Shown: piece after piece, positions 16,571-26,669 of the stretch | How the letters are laid out: each line of letters opens with the position of its first letter | How positions within the stretch are numbered: the first letter of the stretch is position 1 | Assembly (NCBI GenBank): GCA_030699385.1 | Contig: JAUYMY010000002.1 | Span: 1-63,536 of the forward strand | DNA from: Methylobacter sp. | GTDB lineage: Bacteria; Pseudomonadota; Gammaproteobacteria; Methylococcales; Methylomonadaceae | Direction of reading: 5' to 3' | DNA length: 63,536 nt | Notes under the pieces: model-generated | Told to the model about the DNA's origin: nothing | The model's database searches: none | What the model saw: the letters and a program-made list of their open reading frames with translations, nothing else | Translations under genes and position numbers: made by a program

Positions 16571-18331
16571 ATGAAAAAAACAATAGAGGCGTTGATACTT
16601 CAAGCCGTTGAAACACTTAAAACAAACGGTGTTCTAGCGCAGGAAATCACCCCGCATATCACGATTGAGCGCACCCGTGACCCGCAACACGGCGATTTTG
16701 CGTCCAATCTGGCCTTAATGCTGGCGAAACCCGCCAAGCTCAATCCGCGCCAATTGGCCGAACAACTGATGGCCGCGTTGCCCGAAGATGCTGCCATTAG
16801 TAAAGTTGAACTCGCGGGCCCCGGTTTTATCAATTTTTTTATCGATCCCGCCGCGCAATTTCAGATCATTCGTCAAATTCACGACCAGAGCCGCAATTTC
16901 GGCTTGAGCCAAGTCGGCGCCGGTAAACGTGTTCAGGTTGAATTCGTTTCCGCTAACCCGACCGGGCCGCTGCATGTCGGTCATGGCCGTGGCGCCGCGT
17001 ATGGTTCGGTGGTTGCCGACTTATTGCAAGCGGTCGGTTTTGATGTGCATCGTGAATATTATGTTAATGATGCCGGTCGGCAGATGGACATACTCGCTAC
17101 CAGTGTTTGGCTGAGATACCTCGAAGAATGCGGCGAACGGGTGCATTTTCCCAGTAATGCTTATCGGGGCGACTATGTGCGCGAAATTGCCGACGACATC
17201 CATAAAAACGCCAATAATGAATACCGCAGACCGGCTGAACTGGTGTTTGAAGACATTCCGCCCGATGAGCCTGCCGGCGGCGATAAAGAAGAACATATTG
17301 ATGCATTGATAGCCCGCGCCAAGACCTTGCTCGGTGCGGCGCTGTATCAGGACTTTTTTCAAATAGGCTTAAATACTATTCTGGACGATATTAAAGTCGA
17401 CTTGAGCGAATTTGGCGTCGACTATCAGGAATGGTTTTCAGAGCGTAAACTGATGGATGACGGCTCGGTCGAGCAAGCGCTGGAGCGCTTGCGTGCCGGC
17501 GGCCATTTGTATGAACAAGATGGTGCGACTTGGTTTGCCTGCGCCAAATTAGGCGATGAAAAAGACCGGGTGGTGGTGCGCGATAACGGCCAATCGACTT
17601 ACTTTGCCTCCGATATTGCCTATCACATGAACAAACTGGATCGCGGCTTTGATCAAATTGTTAACATTTGGGGTGCCGATCATCACGGCTATATTCCCCG
17701 CGTTAGAGCGGCTATTACGGCTTTGGGCGCCGATGAATCCAAATTGAAAGTGCTGCTGGTGCAGTTTGCTTCCTTGTGGCGTGGCGAAGAAAAAGTGCAA
17801 ATGTCGACTCGTTCCGGTGAATTCGTCACCTTGCGCCAATTGCGTAACGAGGTCGGCAAAGATGCGGCGCGCTTTTTTTACGTGATGCGCCGCTCAGAAC
17901 AGCACATGGATTTCGACCTGAAACTGGCGACCTCCAAATCTAACGAAAACCCGGTGTTTTACGTGCAGTATGCTTATGCCAGAGTCTGCAGCGTGTTGCG
18001 GCAATTGGACGAAAAAAACTGGGAACGCGATTTATTGCTGGGTATGGACAATCTGACGCTGTTGACCGAAGAACATGAGGCTAATTTGTTGGCAACGCTG
18101 GCGCGCTATCCGGAAATGTTGGAACGCGCGGCCTTGCAATACGAGCCGCATCAATTGGTGCAATATCTGCGCGAACTGGCCAACGAGTTCCATACCTATT
18201 ACAACGCGCATCAATTCCTGGTCGACGATGTCAACATGCGCAATGCCAGACTCAATCTGATTTGCGCGGTAAAGCAGGTATTGGCAAACGGTTTAGGTCT
18301 GCTCAATATCAACGCACCCGAAGCAATGTAA
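16571..18331 (+). CDS. argS: Arginyl-tRNA synthetase
   Basis: A 586-residue class I synthetase. The HIGH signature appears as [12 protein letters not shown] and the KMSKS equivalent as [10 protein letters not shown], with an N-terminal Add1 domain ([20 protein letters not shown]) and a C-terminal anticodon-binding helical domain ([11 protein letters not shown] onward). It charges tRNA-Arg. The ATG at 16571 fits the family start; the reading frame is open further upstream from a TTG at 16502, but those 23 residues are not family-like. The SPOR-domain gene starts one base after the stop. Confidence 0.97.
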   Translation: MKKTIEALILQAVETLKTNGVLAQEITPHITIERTRDPQHGDFASNLALMLAKPAKLNPRQLAEQLMAALPEDAAISKVELAGPGFINFFIDPAAQFQIIRQIHDQSRNFGLSQVGAGKRVQVEFVSANPTGPLHVGHGRGAAYGSVVADLLQAVGFDVHREYYVNDAGRQMDILATSVWLRYLEECGERVHFPSNAYRGDYVREIADDIHKNANNEYRRPAELVFEDIPPDEPAGGDKEEHIDALIARAKTLLGAALYQDFFQIGLNTILDDIKVDLSEFGVDYQEWFSERKLMDDGSVEQALERLRAGGHLYEQDGATWFACAKLGDEKDRVVVRDNGQSTYFASDIAYHMNKLDRGFDQIVNIWGADHHGYIPRVRAAITALGADESKLKVLLVQFASLWRGEEKVQMSTRSGEFVTLRQLRNEVGKDAARFFYVMRRSEQHMDFDLKLATSKSNENPVFYVQYAYARVCSVLRQLDEKNWERDLLLGMDNLTLLTEEHEANLLATLARYPEMLERAALQYEPHQLVQYLRELANEFHTYYNAHQFLVDDVNMRNARLNLICAVKQVLANGLGLLNINAPEAM

Positions 18332-18332
18332 T

Positions 18333-18935
18333 ATGGCCAGAGACTACAAGCATAGAACGCAGAACAAGCAGACGGCGGCATCGTACCGGCAAAACTCAGG
18401 CGCGCAAAAAAGCCTCAGTTTATGGCGATGGATGTTGATTACGGCATTGATTATTGCGTTTGTAGTTTTTCTGGTTTATCTAAGTAGTCTCGGATCGAAA
18501 CAAAAGCTACCTGAGCAAGCACCGGCAGCGACGCCGAATACCGCCCAAACCGAAGCGCCCAAACCGGAGAAAAAACCTGATTTGGAGCCGGTGTTACCGC
18601 AATTTGATTTTTATACCATTCTGCCTGAAAAAGAGGTCATTGTTCCTGACCACGAAATTAACACGCGCACTAGAGAAGAGCGGGTAGGGCAGGCGAAAGC
18701 CGCCAGTTATATTTTGCAGGCCGGATCGTTCAGAGAATTTAAAGATGCCGACAGCTTAAGGGCCAAGTTGGCGTTAATGGGGATAGAATCGAAAGTTGAG
18801 AAGGCCAAGGTCGGCAATGTCGTATGGAATCGCGTCAAAATGGGGCCTTATACCCAAATGGCCAGCGTTAGCACTATTCGATCCCGCTTAAGAGAAAACG
18901 GTATTGACGTACTGGTTATAGAAGTTGGCAATTAA
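18333..18935 (+). CDS. SPOR-domain membrane protein, FtsN-like
   Basis: The 200 residues comprise a basic cytoplasmic start (MARDYKHRTQNK), one membrane helix (about 34-52), a Pro/Ala/Glu-rich periplasmic linker (about 55-125) and a C-terminal SPOR domain (YILQAGSFREFKDADSLRAKLALMG to the end). SPOR domains bind denuded glycan strands at the division septum. An argS-ftsN-like pair is common in gammaproteobacteria. FtsN is the likely identity, but the linker and N-terminal region vary too much to fix the name from sequence. Confidence 0.85.
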   Translation: MARDYKHRTQNKQTAASYRQNSGAQKSLSLWRWMLITALIIAFVVFLVYLSSLGSKQKLPEQAPAATPNTAQTEAPKPEKKPDLEPVLPQFDFYTILPEKEVIVPDHEINTRTREERVGQAKAASYILQAGSFREFKDADSLRAKLALMGIESKVEKAKVGNVVWNRVKMGPYTQMASVSTIRSRLRENGIDVLVIEVGN

Positions 18936-18945
18936 ATAATATTTT

Positions 18946-19035
18946 CAGCGCCTCCTCTTTTTTTTGTCATTATCTTTAGCCTGATATTTTGGGTTGAGTC
19001 GGTTGATTTAAAATCTAAATGAGGCTGAAAATATT
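18946..19035. terminator. Inverted repeat between convergent gene ends
   Basis: AATATTTTCAGCGCCTC (from 18946) and GAGGCTGAAAATATT (to 19035) are near-perfect inverted repeats around a 58-nt loop holding a run of eight T. They separate the convergent SPOR-protein and GGDEF/EAL genes and may stop transcription from both sides. Confidence 0.5.
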
Positions 19036-19042
19036 GATTCTT

Positions 19043-20845
19043 TTACTCGATATCAATATGTTGAAAAATATTTTTATTTAGAAACTGCTCACTGGGTTTT
19101 CCGAAAATATATCCCTGCCCATAATTGACACCGATTTTCCTTAAAAGGTTAATCGTTTTTCGGCATTCAACAAACTCAGCTATGGTTTTTTTACCTAAAT
19201 TAGTTGCAATTTGGTGCATTGAGCGCACCAATAGCTGGTCTGTTTCATCATTCACTAAATTCTGAATAAACTGACCATCGATTTTTACATAATCGACAGG
19301 AAATTTTTTTAAATAGTTAAAAGAACAAAAACCGGCGCCAAAATCATCCAAAGCAAAGTGGCAGCCTAATGCTCGAATTTGATGAATCATGGATCGGGTC
19401 TGTTTAAAATTATCGACTGCCGCTGTCTCGGTAATTTCAAAGGTAATACGTTCAGCTCTGATACCGGTCATTTCAAGTTTTTGTTTAATCGTCGGTAATA
19501 AATAATTATCTTGAAAAGCAACACTGGACAGATTAATTGCGAAGGAAATATGCGACCATTCAACGGGCAATGCAGCAAGATAATCAATGGCACTTTCAAC
19601 TACCCATAAATCAATACTATGAATTAACCCCATTCTTTCAGCGGCTGGAATAAACTCACTCGGGCCAATCACTAACCCGTCGACCCCCCTTAATCGGATT
19701 AAGACTTCATAATGGGAGACATCACCATCAATGAGATTTACAACGGGTTGAAATACCAGAAAGAAACGTTTATTTAATAAGGCATCTCTGATGATGGGAA
19801 CCCAATAAATATCACGGTGCCTTTCTCTAATCACTGTGTCTTCAGTATTATACGTCCAGACCATATTTCGTCCGTTTGTCTTGGCCATGCAACAAGCCTG
19901 ATGTGCTTGTGCGATGAGTTCACGAGGATGCAGCGGTGATTTTGCAGAATTTAGCGAACTTAGACCGATAGATGCTGTTATGCTGTAAGCCATTGTTCCG
20001 ATTATGAAGCGGAAGTTATCCAAAGATATCCTTATTTTTTCTGACCATATTTCTGCTTGAGAAACCGAGCAGTTCTCCAGATATAGACCAAATTTATCTG
20101 AGTCAATCCGGGCAAATAGCCCAATATTATTTAGCGCGATTCTTATCAAGCCAATAATTTCTATCAGCAGTCGGTCTCCAACATCAAAACTTTCCAGTTC
20201 ATTAACTAAACTGAATCGATCAAGGTCAATGAACAATAACACGCTGTCCTGAAAAAATTTTCTATTGTTATTTCTGTTCAATGTCAGCTGAATATGCTGT
20301 TCTAAACTGTTTCTGTTAAGCAGGCCAGTCAGTTCATCATGCCTCACCAGATACTTCAACTTCGCATCTGCCAGTTTTCGTTCCGATAATTCTGCTAATA
20401 ATCTTTTTTGTTGCTTGTGGCGCAAATATTTTTCGTTTTTTAAACAAATAAAAAAGCTGGCCGCTATTTGTAGCTCAACTGAACTGTAGCATTCCTGTAA
20501 ATAGAAAATAAGATCTTGGCTATCAAGTTGCCACTCAGTACAAACTGGAGTCCGTTCTTTTTTTAGAACAATCAATGGAATAAATAGACCATCGTCAGCA
20601 TGAGAAAAAGAAGAGTATAAATCTTTCAACTGACAATTAGGCAAATCATTACTGATAATAATCAGTCCGATCATTTCCGGGGTTTCGTAATATTCCCTGA
20701 CAATGTTATAAATGTCAGCGCCATTGGCGGCAAACTTAAAATTACAAAATCCATTACCCTGTAATTCGTTGGTTATTTTTTCTGCCGACGACTCATCTGT
20801 CTCTGCAATAATAATAACGTCTTGTTTCCGTAAATTAATTAACAC
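19043..20845 (-). CDS. Degenerate receiver-GGDEF-EAL protein, probable c-di-GMP phosphodiesterase
   Basis: A 600-residue soluble protein. The N-terminal third looks like a receiver fold (VIIIAETDESSAEKI and LIIISNDLP), but the phosphoacceptor position appears to be Ser/Asn. The GGDEF domain has lost its signature (SDKF in RIDSDKFGLYL) and should not make c-di-GMP. The EAL domain reads EVLIRLRG at the signature, keeping the essential glutamate, and has NLSS, EITETAA, DDFGAGFCSF and KIDGQF. It is therefore probably a phosphodiesterase whose degenerate domains are regulatory. It stands alone between a possible terminator and a gene-free kilobase. Confidence 0.85.
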   Translation of the reverse strand: MLINLRKQDVIIIAETDESSAEKITNELQGNGFCNFKFAANGADIYNIVREYYETPEMIGLIIISNDLPNCQLKDLYSSFSHADDGLFIPLIVLKKERTPVCTEWQLDSQDLIFYLQECYSSVELQIAASFFICLKNEKYLRHKQQKRLLAELSERKLADAKLKYLVRHDELTGLLNRNSLEQHIQLTLNRNNNRKFFQDSVLLFIDLDRFSLVNELESFDVGDRLLIEIIGLIRIALNNIGLFARIDSDKFGLYLENCSVSQAEIWSEKIRISLDNFRFIIGTMAYSITASIGLSSLNSAKSPLHPRELIAQAHQACCMAKTNGRNMVWTYNTEDTVIRERHRDIYWVPIIRDALLNKRFFLVFQPVVNLIDGDVSHYEVLIRLRGVDGLVIGPSEFIPAAERMGLIHSIDLWVVESAIDYLAALPVEWSHISFAINLSSVAFQDNYLLPTIKQKLEMTGIRAERITFEITETAAVDNFKQTRSMIHQIRALGCHFALDDFGAGFCSFNYLKKFPVDYVKIDGQFIQNLVNDETDQLLVRSMHQIATNLGKKTIAEFVECRKTINLLRKIGVNYGQGYIFGKPSEQFLNKNIFQHIDIE

Positions 20846-21091
20846 ACAAAACCTCCATGCTGAATTATAAGGCGTAATAAAAAATCGTATAAAATCATTA
20901 CTGCTGGTCAGTAAGTTTAGCAGTAATGAAGTTTTTAGCTAACTCGCAAAAAAAAACTGTTCTCTGATGCTTTAAGAGATTAAGTTGGTTAACTTGAAAT
21001 ACTAGTTCTGCTGCGGTTTGCCTGCGTTTGTAACTGTTCACATCCCTCTGTTTAAAACGAACTGGAATCAAGCTTCCTCCTTTGAAAAAGT

Positions 21092-21216
21092 TGGCTACCC
21101 ACTTAAGCCGGGGCAAGATAGCCGCTGACTGAACTGCACCGAAGCTACGCACCTTGTTTGCTTCAGCGTAGCTCAGTGAACAGATGCTCCGGTTCCCTGG
21201 TTTAAGTGGATAGCCA
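21092..21216. repeat. 125-nt nested palindrome, structured RNA or mobile-element remnant
   Basis: The outer arms 21092-21122 and 21186-21216 match at about 23 of 31 positions when one is reversed, sharing TGGCTA and CCACTTAA. Inside, AGCTACGC (21143-21150) pairs exactly with GCGTAGCT (21166-21173). The mismatches are mostly G/A and C/T changes, several compatible with G-U pairing. A 114-codon minus-strand frame (20898-21242) runs through it, but its two ends simply translate the palindrome arms, so it is unlikely to be a gene. Confidence 0.6.
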
Positions 21217-21900
21217 CTTATCTTATTGATTCTAAGTGTCACTATTGTTACATTTTTCTGTGTTTTTGCATAAAAAATACATCTAACTAATTGATAAGTT
21301 AAGTGTTATTCATTTAACGGTAGCAGTATTGCCCTAACCCCTCTTTTTTAAAGAGGGAAACTGATGATGAGCACTTACCTGAGCTTGAACAGCACGTAAG
21401 GAGCTTGCTCTTTTTGGTGTGAGGGGGTTACAGCTTCGGATAAAAAATGCAGTCTGTGCGGCTGTATTAAGAAGGAGGATGAAATTCATAACCTAAATAG
21501 GAGTACCTGCATCTTATTAAATTAAGCGGCTATTGAAAATGTGGCGGATTGCCGCATGGTGCTATCGCATTACCCACGTTACCTGATATTAAAATATTTT
21601 TCAGCGTAATCTGGACTAATAATTATTAATTTGAAAAATATAATTATAAATATCAAGTGCATAGGGTGGCGCAAGAGAATTTTGTATTTTTTTTATCTCA
21701 GTAAGTAATAATTAAATATTGCCTTCAAATTGAGAATTACTGAATCTGGATAGAGCCACAAGAATACCGATAGGGGTAAAATTTTATCGCTGCTTTAATA
21801 AAATTTTCTTGAATTCTTCTGATTACTTACTAAAATTTAGGGTAATAAATCATTATGTGAGTACAATCACTAAATTATAGACAATAATATTTAACCTTTT
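21217..21900. other. Gene-free AT-rich region
   Basis: No gene was recognised. It includes CCTAACCCCTC followed by TTTTTTAAAGAGGG (about 21332-21359) and GAGGGGGTTA near 21421, which resemble the arms of another degenerate palindrome. The 200 bases before the HDOD gene are AT-rich and probably contain its promoter; no clear ribosome binding site precedes the ATG at 21901. Confidence 0.4.
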
Positions 21901-22743
21901 ATGTTAACCGCCAGCTCATCTTTAAAAATTTCAGACCTGCTCCTTGGCGACTTAGAACTGACTTCGCCGCCTAATATTTATTTTGAATTGCAAAAAATCA
22001 TTGCAAACCCTGATAAATCAATTGCGGATATTGGCTATATTATTGAGCAAGATCCTGCATTATCCATCCGACTACTAAAAATAGTTAACAGCGCTTTTTT
22101 TGGCTTTTCTGGGAAAATCGTATCAATTAAGCACGCCATAACCATTATCGGCGTAACCGAATTACAAAATTTGGTATTGGCTACGGTTATTATTGACAAA
22201 TTTTCGTCATTGCCGGGAGGGCTTCTTTCTATGCAGGAATTCTGGGCCAGAAGTTTACTCTGTGCGCTGATTAGCAAGGAGCTTTGTCTATATCGAGGCA
22301 ATAAGGATAGCCTTGAGTCAATGTTTATTTGCGGCTTGCTGCACGACATTGGTCAGTTGGTTTTCTATCGCAGAATTCCTGTTCTCGCCCGTCACATCGG
22401 TCTTTTAGTTGAGTCGAGCGATGTTGGCGAAACTCAAGTCGAAAATAATATATTGGGTTTTGATCACTATCAAACAGGGGCAGAGTTAATTCAGTTATGG
22501 AGGCTGCCTGAGATTATCATTGAAACTATTAAACAACACAACCATTCTAATTATGCAGGTATTTTTGCAGATACCGTATTAATTGTAAGAACCGCTAATT
22601 ACCTGTGTAAAACTGATATAGCTAACACGCCACCAAACACTTTTTACAACGATATTTCTGTGGATGATTTAAGTTATATTATTGATAATGCACGCATTCA
22701 ATTTGAAGTTGTTTTTAAACTCTTCTATCCAGCAGATTGCTAG
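21901..22743 (+). CDS. HDOD-domain signalling protein
   Basis: The 280 residues are almost entirely one HDOD domain: a start resembling the second HDOD protein at 33175-34023, then IIEQDPALSIRLLKIVNSAFFGFSGKI, AITIIGVTELQNLVLAT, and FICGLLHDIGQLVF, which retains an HD pair, followed by GFDHYQTGAEL. HDOD proteins lack proven catalysis in most cases and act as adaptors in signalling or motility. It is flanked by c-di-GMP enzymes on both sides, facing away from each. No output domain is attached. Confidence 0.88.
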   Translation: MLTASSSLKISDLLLGDLELTSPPNIYFELQKIIANPDKSIADIGYIIEQDPALSIRLLKIVNSAFFGFSGKIVSIKHAITIIGVTELQNLVLATVIIDKFSSLPGGLLSMQEFWARSLLCALISKELCLYRGNKDSLESMFICGLLHDIGQLVFYRRIPVLARHIGLLVESSDVGETQVENNILGFDHYQTGAELIQLWRLPEIIIETIKQHNHSNYAGIFADTVLIVRTANYLCKTDIANTPPNTFYNDISVDDLSYIIDNARIQFEVVFKLFYPADC

Positions 22744-22854
22744 TATTCAGCCCAATTACAGCGTTTTTAATTTAAATGAGTTACTAACCTATGTCGTCCT
22801 TGTTATTGTTTTGTATGCTTTAGTAATTAACTGAATTTGAAAACGCTGTATATA

Positions 22855-24393
22855 TCACAGCACACAACACTGATTCCGCCCCTGCTCTTTCGCCTGATAA
22901 AGCGCCTGATCGGCGCGTTCAAATGCCGTTTCCTCGGTATCATTCGCTATAAACTCAGTAACGCCGCAGGAAATAGTAATCGCAACAGAGGTGCCGCTGG
23001 CATTAAAGCCTGTTTTTTCAATCGTTTGTCTCAGTTGATTGGCTAGGACTAATGCCGATTTTTTGTCGGTGTTCGGCAGTAGCATAGTAAATTCCTCGCC
23101 GCCAAAGCGGGAAATAAAATCGGTTGCGCGGGAATGGTCGGAGAGCTGTTTGGCGATGAGCAGCAACACTTTATCGCCAGCTTTATGTCCATAGTTGTCA
23201 TTAATGTTTTTAAAATGATCAATATCCCAGACGATAATGCTTAACGGAGAATGGTAGCGTTTCCAGCGTGCCAGTTCGGTTTCCATGCGTTCGTTGTAAG
23301 CGTTGCGGTTGGGCAGGCCGGTAAGGGGATCGCGTAAGGCCTGATTGTTGGCAATTTTCAGCTTCGATTTAAGTTCGCAGGATTCCGACTCCATGTCTTT
23401 TATTTTATTAACCAAGTCATCGAGTTGTTGTTGGTTTTTTTTGCGCTGAACGGCTTCTTTTTGACCGTGTTGTTGGATTTCTTTAGCAATATTGGCCAAG
23501 CGACTGGTGATAATTTCTTTTAATGGTTCGAGTTTGGTGGCGTTAGTCGAACTCAGTTGTAGTTTTTCCATTTGTTCGGAAACAGATTGATCCAGTTTGC
23601 TTCTGTTTTCCGCCGATTCTTGTACAGCCGAGCTCGCACCCATTACGCTAATATCAAGCGCCGCTAATTGTTCGGTAATATGAGACAGGAATTTGTCTAT
23701 ATCTTGCTGTTCTGTTTGATTATGTTGTTTTATTTTAAGCAGCAGCTTAAACGACTTGTCCAGAATGGGCTCAAAATCTATTGTTGTTTGGCCAGGCGCC
23801 GCCAGTAATTGCTTTGCCACTTGCGCCTGCTTGTCGAAGAGACTGGGGATTTCGATGCCTTCCAATAATGCTAATAGCTGTTTGCTGACCGTTTCTATAT
23901 TTATATGGCTGGCAATACCGCCTGTGCTGGATAAGTCAGCGTCGGAATCAATGGCTTCATAGATAGCGGTAAATAGTTGGCTCGTGGTTTCAAACTTTAC
24001 GGTATCGGCTTTTTTCTTGAGCTGGTTGAGCGAGAGTTGTTGCTTTGGGCTGGTGTAGTGTCGAAGTAAAAAATCAAATAGCAAGCTGGGGTCTGCTACT
24101 CTATTTTGAGGTGGCGTATGTTTGATTTGAGCGACCGAAGTGGTAAATCTTTCGAGCTCATCTTTAAGCGCTTGGCTATTGATACCGTTTTTTAATTGAT
24201 CACGAATGCTTAGCAGATGCGGATCTAAATGAGCGTCAAGCCCTGTGGTTGCAATGGTCAGGCGAATTATCGTTTTGCACAGCAGGTCTTCCTTTTCTTT
24301 GTAAGACTTCCCTGATTGCTCCTGTTCATCAAGTAAATCTAAATATTTTTCTTTCCATTGATCCGGAATGACTGTTTTATTAAAAAAACTCAT
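22855..24393 (-). CDS. dgcP: Diguanylate cyclase, DgcP-like
   Basis: The 512 residues have a long helical N-terminal part (about 1-330, with coiled-coil heptads near QQLDDLVNKIKDMESES) and a C-terminal GGDEF domain. The signature is GGEEF (FISRFGGEEFTMLLP) with an RATD inhibitory site five residues before it, so it should make c-di-GMP with product inhibition. It lies downstream of dsbA on the same strand, in the order cytochrome c4, dsbA, cyclase, next to divergent engB. This matches the Pseudomonas aeruginosa locus (dgcP PA5487, dsbA PA5489, cc4 PA5490, engB PA5492), where DgcP acts at cell poles. Orthology is based on order and architecture. Confidence 0.85.
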   Translation of the reverse strand: MSFFNKTVIPDQWKEKYLDLLDEQEQSGKSYKEKEDLLCKTIIRLTIATTGLDAHLDPHLLSIRDQLKNGINSQALKDELERFTTSVAQIKHTPPQNRVADPSLLFDFLLRHYTSPKQQLSLNQLKKKADTVKFETTSQLFTAIYEAIDSDADLSSTGGIASHINIETVSKQLLALLEGIEIPSLFDKQAQVAKQLLAAPGQTTIDFEPILDKSFKLLLKIKQHNQTEQQDIDKFLSHITEQLAALDISVMGASSAVQESAENRSKLDQSVSEQMEKLQLSSTNATKLEPLKEIITSRLANIAKEIQQHGQKEAVQRKKNQQQLDDLVNKIKDMESESCELKSKLKIANNQALRDPLTGLPNRNAYNERMETELARWKRYHSPLSIIVWDIDHFKNINDNYGHKAGDKVLLLIAKQLSDHSRATDFISRFGGEEFTMLLPNTDKKSALVLANQLRQTIEKTGFNASGTSVAITISCGVTEFIANDTEETAFERADQALYQAKEQGRNQCCVL

Positions 24394-24504
24394 GATTAAC
24401 CTTGTTAATGCTTAATGAGATATAGCGCATTCGCGTAGTGATAACGCTGCAAACGGGTAAACGCTCGCAGCGTGAGCTGATACTTGAAACGATAAAAGCA
24501 AAAA

Positions 24505-25128
24505 TTACTTGGCTTTGCTTTCCTGTTGAATCAGTTGATTGATGACTTCTATCATTTTTTCATGAGAACCGGCTAAGGGGCCGTTGGTTTTATATTTGCC
24601 GTTAATAATAACAGCAGGAACCCCGGTGATACCGTAGCGGCCAGCTGTAGTAGCGGCTTGGCGCATTTTTGCGTCGATTAAAAAAGAATTGTAGGTGTCA
24701 TGGAAATCGGTTTTTTTGACCCCGTGAGCAACAAAGAACTCGGCTAATTGATCTTCCGTTTCCAGCTTTTGTTTTTTGTTTTGGATCGCATCGAAAAGGT
24801 CTGCATGGACTTTATCGACTACGCCCAGCGCCTCAGCGGTAAAATAAGCCTTGGCATGTTTGCCCCAGAGCTCGCTGAATACCGCAGGTTGACGGATAAA
24901 TTCAACATTTTTCGGCAGAGTTTTTAGCCATTCGCCCATTAAAGGTTCAAGGCTGTAGCAATGCGGACAGCCGTACCAAAAGAATTCAATGACTTCGATT
25001 TTTTCTGGGTTGCTGGTAGGTTGTGCCGGCGACAAGGTTTCATAACCGACAGTTTCAGCTTTTAACGCCGTGGCGCAAAAAAACAAGGCAATCAGGATGC
25101 CGGCTTGGGTAATTCTTTTCAACAACAT
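24505..25128 (-). CDS. dsbA: Thiol:disulfide interchange protein DsbA
   Basis: The 207 residues have a signal peptide (cleavage near ALKAETVG), a thioredoxin fold with the CPHC active site in FFWYGCPHCYSLEPLM, an inserted helical domain and the cis-proline loop TGVPAVIING. It introduces disulfide bonds into periplasmic proteins, which the cysteine-containing exported proteins in this window would need. It sits 49 nt after the cytochrome c4 gene, likely in the same transcript. Confidence 0.95.
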   Translation of the reverse strand: MLLKRITQAGILIALFFCATALKAETVGYETLSPAQPTSNPEKIEVIEFFWYGCPHCYSLEPLMGEWLKTLPKNVEFIRQPAVFSELWGKHAKAYFTAEALGVVDKVHADLFDAIQNKKQKLETEDQLAEFFVAHGVKKTDFHDTYNSFLIDAKMRQAATTAGRYGITGVPAVIINGKYKTNGPLAGSHEKMIEVINQLIQQESKAK

Positions 25129-25177
25129 TGGGATAGTCCTCGTTAGGTTTTTGTTAGATTCTGTGCGACTATGTCGC

Positions 25178-25846
25178 TTATTTCATCATCGAAATGCGAT
25201 AAGAAACCGCTTGTATTTCTTTGTCGGTCATCTTTTTGGCAATCATGTGCATCATGTTGTCGGGGTTATTGCTGCGGGCGCCGGTTTTGAAATCAGTGAG
25301 TGTTTTTATTAAATAATCGGCATGTTGCGATTTTAAGGCCGGGAATGAAGCCGGTTTGTTGCCTTCACCAAAAGGCCCGTGGCAGGCGATACACGCAGAA
25401 ACTTCACGGGTCAAGTCGCCATTACGATACAGATCGCCGCCTTGGGCGATAAGTGCCTGTACTGCATCTTTGCCGTTTGTACCCGGTTTCGCCGCTTCAT
25501 CGTCAGTTTCCAGTGCAGGCAGGGTGTTCTCGGAAATTTTTTGGGTTGCATAGTAGGCGGAAATATCCGCTATATCCTCATCGGATAGCGGTATTGCCAT
25601 CGCTGACATCATAGGATCGTTGCGCTGTCCATCTTTAAAGGCGTGTAATTGCTGTTTCAGATAGGAAGGATGCTGCTGAGCAAGCTTAGGAAATGTCGAT
25701 ACCATGCTGTTACCGTTCTCGCCGTGACAACTGGCGCAGGACTCGGCTTTTTGTTTTCCTGCGTCAATATTGCCTTCTGCATGTAAAATACTGGTAGCGC
25801 TGGTCAACGCCAGAGAAATTGAAAGTATCTGTAATTTTTTCTTCAT
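25178..25846 (-). CDS. Cytochrome c4, diheme
   Basis: The start at 25846 is chosen because AAGGGGA lies upstream and a signal peptide follows directly (MKKKLQILSIS to ILHAEG). The 222 residues hold two cytochrome c domains with heme sites CASCHG and CIACHG and two methionine-ligand regions (MMSAMAIPL and MMHMIAKKMT). Cytochrome c4 passes electrons from the bc1 complex to terminal oxidases on the periplasmic side. It is the first gene of a run with dsbA and the cyclase gene, divergent from engB. Confidence 0.93.
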   Translation of the reverse strand: MKKKLQILSISLALTSATSILHAEGNIDAGKQKAESCASCHGENGNSMVSTFPKLAQQHPSYLKQQLHAFKDGQRNDPMMSAMAIPLSDEDIADISAYYATQKISENTLPALETDDEAAKPGTNGKDAVQALIAQGGDLYRNGDLTREVSACIACHGPFGEGNKPASFPALKSQHADYLIKTLTDFKTGARSNNPDNMMHMIAKKMTDKEIQAVSYRISMMK

Positions 25847-25951
25847 CAAATTCCCCTTCGGAATAGTTAAATTTATGGCAGTCTTCATCGTTGTTAGGCT
25901 GCTGCGCACAATCGAATTTTACTCTAAATAGTAATGCTAAGCGAGACAACC

Positions 25952-26560
25952 ATGAATCCAGTTTACACCCAGGCAAAATTTATTAACAGCTCGCCGCATC
26001 TGCGTGATACGCCGCCGGATCAGGGCTTGGAAGTGGCTTTTGCCGGGCGCTCGAATGCGGGCAAATCCAGCGCGATCAACACCTTGACCCGGCAAAACGG
26101 GCTGGCGCGGATCAGCAAGACGCCGGGCAGGACGCAAATGCTTAATTTTTTTGAAATTAATGAACAGCGGCGCTTTGTCGATTTGCCCGGTTACGGCTAC
26201 GCTAAAGTGCCGTTAGCCGTGAAGAAAAAGTGGCATGAACTGATGGAAACCTATTTGACCGGGCGCAAATCGTTGTGCGCGATTATTTTGGTGATGGATG
26301 TGCGCCATCCCTTGACCGAATTCGACTGGCAGATGGTTGAGTGGTGCGAACATACCGGTTTGCCGCTGCATATATTGCTGACCAAGGCGGACAAGTTGAA
26401 TTACGGGGCGGCTAAAAATACCTTGTTGCAGGTACAAAATGAGTTAAAAGAGGCTAATTTTCCGTTAACGGTACAGCTGTTTTCAGCCTTGAAAAAAACC
26501 GGTATTGATGATGTCCATGCAGCGCTCGATCAGTTATTTAGTCTCAAGCGGCCGGAATAG
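25952..26560 (+). CDS. engB: Ribosome biogenesis GTPase EngB/YsxC
   Basis: The 202 residues carry the small-GTPase signatures G1 GRSNAGKSS, G3 DLPGYG and G4 TKAD, with the KTPGRTQ switch. The protein assists large ribosomal subunit assembly and is usually essential. The ATG at 25952 is preferred over one at 25934 because MNPVYTQAKFINS is the family-like beginning. It is divergent from the cytochrome c4 gene, with a promoter region of about 100 bases between them. Confidence 0.95.
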   Translation: MNPVYTQAKFINSSPHLRDTPPDQGLEVAFAGRSNAGKSSAINTLTRQNGLARISKTPGRTQMLNFFEINEQRRFVDLPGYGYAKVPLAVKKKWHELMETYLTGRKSLCAIILVMDVRHPLTEFDWQMVEWCEHTGLPLHILLTKADKLNYGAAKNTLLQVQNELKEANFPLTVQLFSALKKTGIDDVHAALDQLFSLKRPE

Positions 26561-26591
26561 TTACAGACATTCCGCTTGTTTAGGGCGATGC

Positions 26592-26632
26592 AGATTAGAT
26601 CTTCCAGGTTTTAAAAACATGGAAGATCTGCG
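26592..26632 (+). terminator. Hairpin after engB
   Basis: GATCTTCCA (26598-26606) pairs with TGGAAGATC (26620-26628), and the outer GCAGAT/ATCTGC extends the stem. It lies between convergent engB and the isomerase gene. The nearest T run (CTATTTTTTGG) is about 15 bases later. Confidence 0.55.
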
Positions 26633-26669
26633 TTGTCGGCCTATTTTTTGGCTAACGCTAGAAATGACT

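Noticed and set aside
20898..21242. A 114-codon minus-strand open frame
   Set aside because: It runs through the nested palindrome, and both of its ends translate palindrome arms. It has no family resemblance or ribosome binding site.
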